A stretch of DNA of 64,000 nt, taken from the NCBI GenBank assembly GCA_012861695.1, contig JAAOOA010000016.1:25288197-25352196 (forward strand). The letters are read 5' to 3'. This document shows positions 43,275-55,509 of this stretch, in pieces. The DNA is from Trematomus loennbergii. Its lineage: Eukaryota; Chordata; Actinopteri; Perciformes; Nototheniidae. Within the stretch, counting starts at the first letter, position 1; every line of letters starts with the position of its first letter. The position numbers and the translations under genes are program-made. Below the pieces are notes generated by a model that was given only the letters and a program-made list of their open reading frames with translations, searched no databases and was not told the DNA's origin.

Positions 43275-45313
43275 AATCTACATTATCCCTCTTTATTTCT
43301 GTCTGTATTCACTTGTTTTGTCACAACTGATCTCTCCTAGTCTGTGTTACCTAATTCTCCTTCTCTCTTCACTTTCTGTCTCTTTCACTGTATTCATGTC
43401 AGATTACATCATAGACTTCCCTGACCATCTGTCCCCCCCCAAACCAGGCTTTTAAACATTCATTTCAACTCTTCAACTTTATCCAGCAGCTCCCTGCACC
43501 TAAAAGAAAAAAGGAAATGTAATCTTGTAAGGCTTGGGGGATTTTAAGTATTCTGCAAGAGTTTTTTTCACAAGTCCTCTAAGAGACAGAAAGAGTATAT
43601 TATATAAGCACAGGTGTTTTATAATGGAATCCAATACTTTGATCCTTGAAGTTAGTGTCGGCCATATTGAAAAAGGGGGCTGCATTTCCCTGGTGAGATG
43701 AAATAGGGGGAAATACCCCAAAAGTATAGAGAAGAAAACAAGACAGAGAGGAAGATTGAACATTTGTCTGGAGCAGAATCGGACAGTGACGAATCGTTTC
43801 AGTTTCTTCTCTTCACCTTCCTCCATTCTTCACTTTCACCGATGCTGTAAAATGTCTTGATCGAAGAAAGGAAATGGGTTTCTGGTGCTTGTGCTTTTGG
43901 ATATAGATATGGTGTTGTAACATTTATGTATAACCTGAAATACAAGTCTGGTGCTCTGTATTATTCTATTGCCCTTCTGACATCCTATCCTATCCTAATA
44001 ACAGCTTTGTCTGTGAAGCTGAATCCTGATTTATCCTATTCCTCCCGGACATAAAAGCTCTATGGTTGGACAAAATATGTTAACAAACACCAATGAGCAA
44101 ACTGCTGAGGAAAATCAAAAAGACATACAACGTACAACAAGTGTTAATCCACAGCTGAAAATAGTGCCTAACACATTGATTGGTTACTCTTATTTTAGTA
44201 ACATCTGTCAAAGAAAACTACAGCTCCATACAACTACAGATCCATTTGAAAGATTTCCACCTTCAGCAGAGTTGAATGGGCTTTACGCGGAGTATAGATG
44301 TTGGAGTGTGTTGTGAGATGGACGGATGTTTAAACGTCCTTCAGTCAGACACCAACCCAACCAGTTAGTGACCAGACAGTCAACCAGTGAGACAATCAAT
44401 AATGCTTTCATGTATCCATCCATCACAGCAACAGACTGTTTTCCACTTAATCTGTCCTCTCTCTTTCTTTCTATATCTCCTCCCTCCATCTGTGTCAACA
44501 AGTTGTGTCGGCGTGTTATCTCCGAGGTGAACTAGTATTAAAAAGGAATCTTCTTCTACTGGATCATACAGAGCAGGTCATAGTTCTTAATTTTGACTAA
44601 ATGATTAGACTTTATAATTCTGCATCGATCAAAGTCCCCCCTCCAGACATGTTAGGCCACAAAGCTCCATTATAATCAGGTTTGGTCCTCTGCCGATTCA
44701 CTGTTTGAGTTATATTGTGAAAACGGCATGAAGGGTGGTAATTGTGCAGAGACTTGTGATTCCACATGACACTCAGAAAATGCAGTGATTGATTTCTAGC
44801 TAAGTCATTCATGGAATATAATAGTATGTTATTCTTAGATTCTTATTCTGGTGACATGAGGACCCCCCTCGAGACTCCTGAGGGAACCAAACCGGACTTA
44901 TACACTCCACTGCCTTTATCAATACAGACTATTTCACTGCTGTCATCGCACCAACAATCAAAGCCTATTGAAACTTTTGTATTGTCAAATTTGTCCTCTT
45001 GCCTCTCAAACTTTTCCCGCTTCAAAGAGTGAATCTGAGTGTGTTATTAAGCATCAGAACAGATCAAAAGTTCTGATAGTTATTGGCAGAGTGGCGGAGT
45101 GGAAAATGATTAAAGCAATGAAAACAAACTTGTGACAAACAAGCGGATTTGAACTCTAATGAGTCTGGAGTGTTTTTGTAAGACACCAAGGACTCAAATG
45201 CACCTTAATGTACCCAGGGAAAATATAATATACAATATTAAAACAGCAAAATACTCTACCGGCCTTCATAGCTGTGTACTGTAACATAAGGTAGATGCAG
45301 TTGTAGTATCTCG
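43275..45313. other. Anonymous non-coding DNA
   Basis: A C8 run at about 43433-43440; nothing else identifiable. The 108-codon minus-strand frame at 43500-43826 has no domain. Confidence 0.55.
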
Positions 45314-45527
45314 TAGGGCTGTGCGATTATGGCAAAAATCCTAATCACGATTATTTTGGTCAATAATAATAATAAATAATAATAAATAAAAAAATAAATA
45401 ATAATAATTACATTTTTTTTTTTTTTAATAAAAATAATAATCATTTTATTTCGATTACGTTGTTTTCGTAATCGTTGCAAGCCAAAATCGTAATCGAGAT
45501 TAAAATACGATTAATTGCACAGCCCTA
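45314..45527 (-). mobile_element. hAT-type MITE, family H1, deleted copy
   Basis: TIRs TAGGGCTGTGC and GCACAGCCCTA bound a 214-bp element. A perfect 8-bp duplication GTATCTCG flanks it (45306-45313 and 45528-45535). Both sub-terminal regions match the 9090-9579 copy in reverse orientation (for example CGATTACGTTGTTTTCGTAATCG and AATCACGATTATTTTGGTCAAT). The middle 280 bp of the longer copy is absent and an AT-rich (AAT)n/T-run stretch (about 45361-45430) takes its place. Confidence 0.92.
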
Positions 45528-46075
45528 GTATCTCGCATCCCCCACACATTTTCAGAATAAACAATAAATCAGTGTCAACACAGGTTCAAAGCACAGAATA
45601 CATTTTAATACCTTTAAGCTCTCTCACTCTTCTTCCTCTTTTGGTCCGGCTCACTCTCTGTTGCCCGAGGCACACTAAGACCCAGCTCTGTAAATGTCAG
45701 AGAAAGCGGAGGCCATCAGTCTTGCAGCGGCGTAAATACTGGCTGCTGTTTATCAAAGGTTACACCCAGCCGGGGTCACATTGAAAATGTTCTTTACAAC
45801 ACCTGTAGTTTAACCACAATCACCACTCCAACCTGACGAGTTACAGACACGCTCACCGGTTATATCGTTCCTCACGTTACATTTTAAGATTAGCACGCTT
45901 CATGTTGACTGTTAATCATCTTTATGGCTGTCTGGATAATGAGGATTTACTATTGTGTGTGTGTGTGCAACAGCCTCCAAATCACCCGAGGCTGGGGCAG
46001 GCGGCCATGTTGGCTGAGAACGACAGTCACTGTAGAGTACTGGTAGAAATCCGATAGGCCCTTAGAAACAAGTAC
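45528..46075. other. Anonymous non-coding DNA
   Basis: A short (TG)n run at 45955-45968. No exon recognised; the 89-codon frame at 45515-45784 overlaps the transposon end. Confidence 0.55.
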
Positions 46076-46241
<166 letters not shown>

Positions 46242-46746
46242 ATAAGTCTTGTACGATCCAGTAAGTCCAGACTGGAGGTCATTGATCCTTCACCAATAAA
46301 GCCTCAGCTGCCAGGGTCACATAATACGCCATCGATCGTCAACAGAGAACTACTTCTTAGCCTGCAGCTGGCCTTATTTGACCACCAGTACTTCAGTTTA
46401 TTCAGCAACACACTCGACTATCACCTTGACTGTTATCTATATTTAAATTGGGATAAGCACTCTGTTGCATTAGGATGAGAATTAATATCTGAATTGTGAA
46501 GATTACTGATAACTGCAATGGCAACCGATATGGTTCACTTTCATGCTTTGCTGGATGAGTCTGATATAAAAGGTGTTTGTGTGATTTTTGCAATGAAATC
46601 CTCCATCTGCGTCGATTCAGAGCCACACAGGGCCATTACTCTGCGCCAAAAATCTCCTCGGGTTTCACCTCTGAAACCTCAGCAGTTCTATTCTGAGATG
46701 TTTGATGCCACCGGTGCCTGGCTGCCTGGAAAACAATGCCATTATA

Positions 46747-46749
<3 letters not shown>

Positions 46750-46819
<70 letters not shown>

Positions 46820-46836
46820 TGTGTGTGTGTGTGTGT
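46750..46836. repeat. (TG)n microsatellite
   Basis: TG array with a single TA substitution (GTATGTG) near 46813. Confidence 0.96.
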
Positions 46837-48328
46837 TACAAGCCCCATCAATCTGTATTGTAACATTATAGGTGGTATTTTGACATCCCCAAAACAATAA
46901 TAGCAAGGAAAGAGACTTTATTATCGATGGTTAATATTTGTGTTGTTTATTTATTTCTATAAGTCCATGAAAGCTTTGGCTAAATGCAAATAATAAAAGT
47001 GCGAGGATTTGTCTGTAATCACACATTCAGAAAGATACCAATACTATAAAAAGCTCCACTTTCACACTAATGCGCATGAAGTCTGCCTTCATACTCTTGC
47101 ATATATGCATTTAAAAACCACATGCGTTCACTTTTCACACTTCCACACGTCTTATGCGCAGCAGGTTTGACACTTTGCTCCAACTGTAATTTTCCGGGCA
47201 ATTAGCAGCATCATTGCATTGTTAATTTAAAAACCCACTCAGGGTCTGTCTGGTCTGGGAATGCTGATGGACGCTGAGCGCTCTTCCCACTGGGAATCCA
47301 CCTGTTCATTTCAATGTACACACTAAACAAGAGCAGTATGCTTAGCTTCTGGCCAACTGAATCTCTTGTGTGCAGTTTGATCACCAGTTTCCATGCTAAT
47401 CATGTTAAAGGGTATTGATCACTGATATGTAAATGCAGTTCTTGAATACGCAATGAAAATGTGAAATACAGTATATTTTTCTGCAAGGCCCTTAATGTCA
47501 AACTTTAAGACCCTGATGCACATATTTCAATCTTGTATATGTCCATACTATATGTCGTTGTCCATATTTTTGTGATAATCTGTGGAATAAATTATATTAA
47601 ATGTCATAAAGCCAACATTCATTTTTCGGCCAGTTAGACGCAGTGCAACAAGATCTTAACACAACATTTGCAGCACCTTTTAAAGTTGATATGGCTGACA
47701 TCTATTACACTTTAACAGTTGAGGTTGTCACTCCAGCTGAGATATAAGACAATTCCTATTTGCCAGATTTTCTCAAAATGAAGTTGGATAAGTGGGGTAT
47801 GAAAAACCACAAAGACTTATAATGTCAAACACAAATTGAACATCTGTATCTTCATTTGTTAGCGGCTGGTTTGATACTAAATACCAATTTGTTGACTATC
47901 CACACGTCTGCAAGTTCCCCGCAGACTTCAGAGGACAGATTAACTTTAATGAGGCCTCAGGCAGACAACTTAAGAGCATTATGAAGAGGGGGTTCTTTAC
48001 TACATGTGTTAACTGTTTGGTTAGAGGTTTAGTGTTCATTTGAATGTCACTAAAACATCCCTCTGGCTGTGTTTAGTAATGTTTTTATTTAGTGAGCTAA
48101 AGTGGGAAAGAAGAGCTGAACTCTGGGAGCAGATGGAGTGATAATTATGGAGATGCTAATGAAACCGATCAAAGGGGAAGCAAGTGCTCAGTTGGTTGCA
48201 CTAACACATGCACATGCATACTACACTCATATACAAAGCAAAAATGCATTGGTTTGGTATTTTGATACAAAGAAGCACAACTAGGGAAGATTTGTATTTA
48301 TGTGTACCCTTTCTTACTTTGCTGAGTC
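46837..48328. other. Anonymous non-coding DNA
   Basis: Ordinary AT-rich sequence with no array, exon or transposon. Positions 48135-48190 include GATGCTAATGAAACCGATCAAAGG, with a TCF/LEF-like GATCAAAGG, but this alone is not evidence of an enhancer. Confidence 0.55.
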
Positions 48329-48364
48329 ACACACACCACACACACACACACACCACACACACAC

Positions 48365-48399
<35 letters not shown>
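48329..48399. repeat. (CA)n microsatellite with phase shifts
   Basis: CACCAC near 48336 and 48353 and CAACAC near 48365 interrupt the array; all are single-base losses. Confidence 0.95.
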
Positions 48400-48401
<2 letters not shown>

Positions 48402-49606
48402 CACCTGGAAAGGTAGTGGTGAGATGAAATCCTTCCCAGTTATGGTGTGCACGTTGACACAGCTACTCTGGACGATACAGACTGTCTGCTCCACTTCCTC
48501 TTCTGCAAAACAACATCAGGATTGTGCATCTTATTTATTAAATTCAAATGAACTGCGATTGAATTTCTGCAATTAAAGAAGTCAGTGACTGTTTTAAAAG
48601 TATCAAATGCATCTCTATATGTTATTTGATGTTGAGGTGCATTTGTTTATTAACTTCTTTATGAAATGGACTTGTACTTGTTGCTAATCAGAAATCTCTT
48701 TTGATGCAGAGGTAAAAACACATTTCCTTTTTGGTTTAGAAAGAGAAATGTCTCTTCAGTGTTGTTTTTCTCTCTGATCTGACCAAATGCTATTAGTAAT
48801 CTGCTAATGGCACCCTGGGTCCCTGACCCATTTCAATTCAGTCAATACATAAAGAAGACATATTCAATCGCGAAGTTAAACAAATATCTTCACTTTTTCT
48901 TTTGGCCTTTCTAGATGGTGCTTCCATAACGACTCTATGTCAGAGTACATTTAAATGTTGACATAAATGATATGGAAAGAAGTCAATTTTTAGTTGGCTG
49001 TCTTTCTCTGTTGTGTCATTTTAAATGCCAGTAAAGCCAATAACACAATGCAGCTGTTCTCATAATGAGAATTTATATTCATGCTGTCAGACTAGTTTAT
49101 GCTGTGAGCATAAAATTATGTTTCATTGCGGCAGACCAGAATGTACTCTTCACCTTGGTAAACTGGCAGTTTTATGAGCACAATCAAGTCCATATGTCCG
49201 TTTTGTTATTGCCAAGGCAAAAAAAAAGTATCTGAAGAACAAGGACAACTAAAAGGTGTATATATTACAGTATCATCAATAATCTTTTAGAGCAGGAGGT
49301 TTTAACCCTCAGAGACTCACCAGAGGAGCCAAGATGTCTCTGTCTCAATGCAGGTGATGGATGTGATTCACAGTTTTGTTGTTGGCCAAAAGACAGATGT
49401 CCTCATCCTCAGAAGAAGAGATGTGCCTGTTTTTCTGTGTTTTATAGGAGAACTTTTCAATAACAACTTGCAACATGAGTGTGGATGCAGTCAACTCAAT
49501 GTTTTGAAGCCCATCTGCCTTACTGTGGACATGTTCCAAGTTGTGTCTTCTCCCAGGACATGTGTCTCTAAGCAAGACAGGCAATAAAAGCCTGTCAGTG
49601 GAGGTG
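48400..49606. other. Anonymous non-coding DNA
   Basis: No gene or recognised repeat. Two antiparallel 79-codon frames at 49345-49587 overlap each other almost exactly and show no domain. Confidence 0.55.
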
Positions 49607-49645
<39 letters not shown>

Positions 49646-49661
49646 TGTGTGTGTTGTGTGT

Positions 49662-49703
<42 letters not shown>

Positions 49704-49706
49704 GTG

Positions 49707-49737
<31 letters not shown>

Positions 49738-49738
49738 T
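49607..49738. repeat. (TG)n microsatellite with phase shifts
   Basis: TG array with GGG near 49641, TT near 49654 and 49702 and GG near 49661 and 49730, the most disrupted of the long arrays. Confidence 0.95.
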
Positions 49739-50887
49739 CACGAGTTGTTGTTTACCGTCCAGACGAAGGTCAAATATTCTCTAAATCTTTTTCTCAGTAC
49801 TTAAGTCTCAGTCTTGCTCACACATACGTCAACACACACAAACACACTCCCACACGCACACACATTACGTTATTACAGTATCCATCCTACACATCATCTC
49901 AGAGCCTCATCTCTTCTCTCGCTGCTCACGGCAGCATGATATGTTTTGAATATTTCACTTATAATTGTATGTCGACATAAAATCAATCAAACGGAAATCA
50001 TTGTTTAAAGTAAATAAGAAAATAAATGGAAGTTTCTTAGTCTGTGGAAAATATTTCACAGTGAATACACACATTTTGCTACATCAAAACCATCACAAAT
50101 CAGATGTAAATGTATTTAGACATTTTTTGTTGACTTAATACCCTCATTTCAATCTTATATTCAAGTTGGTATCCGTCTGCCCACCTACAGATATAGCCTA
50201 CAGCTAAACAAAGGTCTTTCAGGACAGATTCACTACAAGTCTGCAAATGTCGTTTTTAAGTGTACTACATTTTCTTTGAATATCTTAAAATTCACAATTC
50301 TGAAAACACTGATTTAAAAAGCTCAGCCAATGGATGTGCTGAGTTAATGTGCTGAGGTGTCATCTCCTATGTATTTAACATGACGTTGAGTTGACACACA
50401 CTTTTCTTTAAGTGTCACCCTTGACTCCACTAGCATGTATAAGTATGAGACAGTGTTGCCGAGGTAACTGGCAGTATATCTAAGTTTATGTGGGAGAGTG
50501 TGACCTCTGTCCCAGGTGGGTGTTGGGCTGGGATTGACAGGTGTCCGGTGACATCAGGGAGGAATCCAGTGCTTTGTCACAACATGCGCCTGTCACTGTC
50601 ACATAATGATGATGCTAGTTATTCCAAGAGTGAGACTTGCAAAGTGTGTGTGGGTGGAATGACAATTTCCACCTTCTTGTGCTGTGAAATGTCCCTCACC
50701 AAATCTCCCAATATAAGTAACAAAATATATATGTAACAAAATGGCACGCATAGGAAAACTGATTGGGTTTAAAAATACATGAAATATATTTGGTACTATT
50801 AACACAGTAATGTATGCCTTTCTGCAAATACAGCAAATAACCCCTTCTGCATTTATTTAATTAAGAAATATAAAAACTGGTAATTAA
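49739..50887. other. Anonymous non-coding DNA
   Basis: AT-rich, no recognised gene or transposon. The 123-codon plus-strand frame beginning in the preceding TG array is an artefact. Confidence 0.55.
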
Positions 50888-51382
50888 TTAAAGTGGACCT
50901 ATCATGCTATATTTGAATAATATAGTGTAGGACCATACCTATATAATGCATATTTATACTTTTTTTTTTTTCAAAATACCAACAGATCATGCATTTTAGC
51001 CATGCCTCATTTCGCTCAATTTGCACTTTTTTACCCCTGTTTTTGCAAGGGCTGATTCTGTGAGAACAGCACCATCTACAGGCCTGGCATATGTACTACA
51101 GCGTCTCCAGCGCTTTCGAACGGCAATGGCCGTGGCTGTCTCCTCCTGATTGTGGAGTTGGCCCAATAGCCGTAGCGCCACCGTCCTGACGTCAGGACAG
51201 TGTTCAAATCTGGATCAGTTTTTATCAGATCCGTTGCAGCCCCTTTTTTTAGAGATTTGGGTATGGAGGAAATAGAGAGGGTTGTGTTTTCTGACACTTG
51301 GTGAGTTCCCTGGAACACCGGGACACATATTCATGTATACAAGACGTACAAAAGTGCATTTTGCATGATAGGTCCCCTTTAA
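50888..51382. mobile_element. TTAA-type (piggyBac-like) MITE, family A, copy 2
   Basis: TTAA at 50888-50891, left end AGTGGACCTATCATGC, right end GCATGATAGGTCCCCT, TTAA at 51379-51382. It shares GACCATACCTATA, AGCCATGCCTCAT, AGAGATTTGGGTATGGAGGAA and AAAAGTGCATTTTGCATGATAGG with copy 1 at 30678, with a shorter middle. At 495 bp including both TTAAs it is non-coding. Confidence 0.82.
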
Positions 51383-52775
51383 CTTTTTGCTGGACCTAAA
51401 AACAACTTATAGGAGAAATTTGGATTTGGCTAGCTTAATTGGACATTAAAACTGAATATCAAGGGGCTCAAATGTGCCTGTGCGTGCTCTTAATTTCCAC
51501 TGATAAAGCAGAAATACTCAAATAGGTATAAACTCAGAGGTTTCTCCGGTTTCGCTTGTAAGTGTAGTTATTATCTACATTTGAGTTGATCTAAATATTG
51601 AATTGAAATGATGGTCATAGTAAGATTTCATAGCTTGTCACAGCTAAAGGCACTAAAATCTTTCAAGCTTCAGAGATGCAGCTCAATATTTCTATCTTTT
51701 AATTAAATGTGTGCAGAGAGGAACAAAGCGCTCTTATGTGGGAGTCAATAGAAAATCAAGTAATCAAAATGCAAAACTTAAACAATTAACTAAGAGATGG
51801 CTAACTCCAATTCTAATTTATTTATTTTAATGCAAGATTGGTCTGAGCCAGTCGAATCAATACAACGATAGAGACTATTCCTGATCAATGCAGAAGCTAA
51901 TCTATCAGCCCGGGCGCTGAGGGAATGAACTGCCTGTCAGGACTGACATTTATAGAGAGAATAAAACCCCAGCCACGAGCTAGAATTCACTTTTATTTTA
52001 ATTGACCATCTTCTTTGAAGGTCCATGAGCTGAACGGGCACTCTTAACACACATGATGTGATGCATGAGTATGAGGACACACACATTCAACAACTAGCTC
52101 ACACACGCAGTATATCACACATCCCCCACACACATGTACTTCAGAATACATTCATTCATCTGTTTGCAACTCACATATATCGTATATATCAATATCCAAT
52201 TACTGTAGACTATTCTGCACAGTTTCTATCATATTCTGGTTCTATTATATTCTATTTTATGTTTTACTTGTACTCACTGTTGGAGGAGCCTGTGCCCTAA
52301 GATTGTCATTGTCATAACTACACTGTAGCTATGCACACATGACAATAAAAGCCTTTAAACCTTGAAAATACACTCTTAAAAGTATATGCACATTTAGAAT
52401 AGTTGAATATCCCACCACACACACATCGTTTTCTTGGGTAATGAGCAGGTGAGACAAGTCAAATAGCAACAGTCAATCAATGTCTCATCAATGACCCCCG
52501 GTGAACTCTGACACGACCTCCCACCCTGGAGAGGTGTTAATAGTGTGTGAGAGAGACAGGGATAGTAATGGGGCAATGTGCTGTTAATAGTAATCACCCT
52601 CATGTTAACCTCATAACCTGTACTTCAGCTGTTTGGATCAGCAAATCTATTTGTAACTATATTTCCACTAGACTATAAAGTGTATATGTATGGTACATTT
52701 TGGAAATGTGTCATGATGCAAAGATAACAGGAGTTTTCAAAACGTTCACTAGCTTTGACAGCAATTTTGTATTCA
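51383..52775. other. Anonymous DNA with a LINE-like tail
   Basis: It contains the LINE-like tail at 52240-52368 (listed) and a mixed-composition stretch 51890-52030 discussed as candidate conserved DNA. No exon recognised. Confidence 0.5.
52240..52368 (+). mobile_element. Possible LINE 3' tail fragment
   Basis: The sequence ends CACACATGACAATAAAAGCCTTTAAACCTTGAAA, the form of many fish LINE 3' ends (a polyadenylation-like ATAAA followed by a CCTTGAA-type tail). A related minus-strand tail lies at about 11338-11385. The left boundary is uncertain. Confidence 0.45.
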
Positions 52776-53047
52776 TTAAAGGGGCCATTTTATGCTCATT
52801 GTCAGGTTCATATCAGTATGTAGTGTCCTCTACTGTGACATGTCTCCATGCTTTAATGTTCAAAAAGCTCTTTATTTTTCTCATACTGCCTGTGCTGCAG
52901 CACCTCTTTTCACCCTCTGTCTGAAAACAGAGCCCAGTCTGCTCTGATTGGTTAGCTGGGAACTTTGGGATGCAGACCATTTACATGCACAAAACCTATA
53001 AACACAGAAAAGGGAAAACCAAAATATGCTTATCAGGGCCCCTTTAA
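52776..53047. mobile_element. TTAA-type (piggyBac-like) MITE, family B, copy 2
   Basis: TTAA at 52776-52779 then AGGGGCCATTTTATGCTC; right end ATATGCTTATCAGGGCCCCT then TTAA at 53044-53047. It shares about 100 bp of near identity with 19582-19978 (CTCATACTGCCTGTGCTGCA and onward to GATTGGTTAGCTGG). It is shorter because the segment after GTTAGCTGG is mostly missing. Confidence 0.8.
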
Positions 53048-53257
53048 TACATTCATAGAGGGATACAAAGATCTATGTTAGCCATTTCCTACTTAAAATA
53101 CTATCTTAATATATCTATCACTATTTTATTTATTTATTTTTATTATGTTTTTCCCGAACCATCTATGGCACACTAACTGTAGAGGCTGTCTGTTGCCGCG
53201 GGCAGTGAAACACTCAAACATTTGTGAAGGGCAACCACTGCAGGAGCACTGTGGGTC

Positions 53258-53271
53258 GTGTGTGTGGTGTG

Positions 53272-53367
<96 letters not shown>
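53258..53367. repeat. (TG)n microsatellite with phase shifts
   Basis: TG array with GG near 53266 and 53295, then pure to the end. Confidence 0.96.
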
Positions 53368-53370
<3 letters not shown>

Positions 53371-55509
53371 ATTGCAAGCCAGTTGTAATGTGCATTACTG
53401 TTACTGATGTGATTGCTTTCCATTCCGTTCTCCCTCTCTGCTACAGGCCAGCGAGAGCAGCCAAACGTTAAATTCACCTGTGATTATCACTGTTATGAGG
53501 ATTCAGAGCTGATAGGTCGGAGGTGTTTATAGCCAGCAGGTCCAGTTTTGCATTTGGCCTTAGTGGGGTTGGATTTAATGCAAACAAAGGCTCCATTTAA
53601 CAGTAATCAGAGTAAGACAATAGCTCAATTATAACATTACGTTACGTCTGCAGTGCCTCAGAGACCTACATCCAGTTTTTCCGTCCTTTCTTTTCTGCTT
53701 GTGTGATAGAAAAAATGAATTCCACATGCGGCAAGCAAGAAAGATCAAGCAAAGACCTACTTTATATTCTGCTCAGCCAAGTATTTCCAGCTAGATAGCC
53801 CGGTCCTTCATTTTTAAAATGCCAAGCGGACTGAGTGCTGCTCATCTGAGAAAGGTTGTGATCTGAGTTTAAGGTTAATGTATCGTGCAGAATGACTGAG
53901 GCTGTGAGATGGGCACAGGATGGTGCCAACTTTGGCTATCATCTGGGAAAGGATGTTTTTATTTGACATCTGCAGCCCTGCTGTACATTGCTCTCGGCAT
54001 CAGGGTGTCAATTGAGGTGCTCAGCCCTTAGCAGAGGGGATGATTACTTCAGACACCCTAAATTGCTAAATGTCTCTTCTCATCTCCCTCACTCTGATTC
54101 CTGCCCCCAGATCTGTGATAGATAAGGCTTTTAGTATTTTGCATGCCAGCCTCTGCAGAGTGTTAATCACATTTAACATATTGATTAGGTCATGCAGCGC
54201 CTGAGGAATGACTTATTATAAATTATCAATGAAGTTGTACACCTGTGCTGCATCATGCAAAAGGATTACTTGTGGCATTTTGATGTTAAGTTTGTTCGTT
54301 TTTCCATATTTTCTTCATATTTATGAATTTGTCCCTCCACAATAAATTATTGCAGACACTTAGGTTGAAGGAAATAAGGTTTATATTCCACCATGTTTAT
54401 TCAACAGATCTGCAAAGATGTTATACATGGGTGTTGCTTCCTTTATGTCATGTGCTTTCCTGCAGAGCACAGATTAGACGAGACACATACACCAGTTGTT
54501 TATGTGCATGCCAAAACGCTTCCCTGTGATTGGTCGACCTCTCCTTGACCCCCCAGCCAGTCATGTGGCTCCCTCAGGTCCATTTCATCAGGCTAACCTC
54601 AGATCAGCTCTGTCACAATCTCTCTTTATCTCCTCTGGTCCCCAGTCTCCTACCTATGTTTTATCACTCATTGTCCTGGTCTCTCCATTGTCCTCCTTCT
54701 CTGCTGGTCAAAATGTGTTTTATACTGTAGCATCGTCACAGTGTAGTTGGATCTTTATGTTTCTATATCATCTCATCAATCAACCTGTCATCCTATTTTT
54801 ACTCCACGATCTATAGTGCTTTATAAAGGCATGTGTGTGCTTAAGTTCGGTTACCTTAATGAGTCTATAGATCAGTTTTCAGTTTTTATGTAATGTGTAC
54901 GTGCGTTTACGACTGCCTGCTGCCAAGTGTCAGGCATGCATGTTGTGTTGGATTTCATTCCTGTTTTCCGGGTAATAAAACGTGTGTGTGTCTATGAAAG
55001 TGAGAGTGTGTGTGTGGAAGGTCATCTCTGCTTCCGCTGAGTAAGAGATACATTTCAAGTCGCCTCTTGTCATCAAAATGCCGAACATTCAGACAACATT
55101 TCTGTGACCCCGAAACAAATCCCTGACCTCAGAAGTATCTATTCCACGGACTAAGTTTAGTCGGAGTGACTTGAACAAGAGGGAGACATGGAGGGATAGA
55201 TAACCAGATGAAATATCGGCTTATAATAAAACTCAGAGGCGAAAATAAAAAAGCATTTATTGTCTTTTTATTTATTTTTAAGAAGCAGAAGGCTCAACTT
55301 GGTCTGTCACTGTCTACAAAAAAAATTCTGGCCCTTTTCCTGTACAAATTATGATTTTCTGATGCTCTATAATAATATTTTGAGGATTTCCCACCCTGAC
55401 ATGAACCAAATCCTGAATAAAAAGCAAAATACTTGCTGTTTTGATGGTAACGCCATGCTATTTCAATATAAGCTAAATTGTATTGACTTTTAAAATGCCT
55501 TTCCTCAAA
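53368..55509. other. Anonymous DNA, possible regulatory stretch
   Basis: Positions 53960-54290 are of mixed composition, non-repetitive and rich in words such as TTAATCACATTTAA and TATTGATTAGGTCATGC; they are noted as candidate conserved DNA. The 106-codon frame at 54496-54816 has no domain. Confidence 0.5.
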
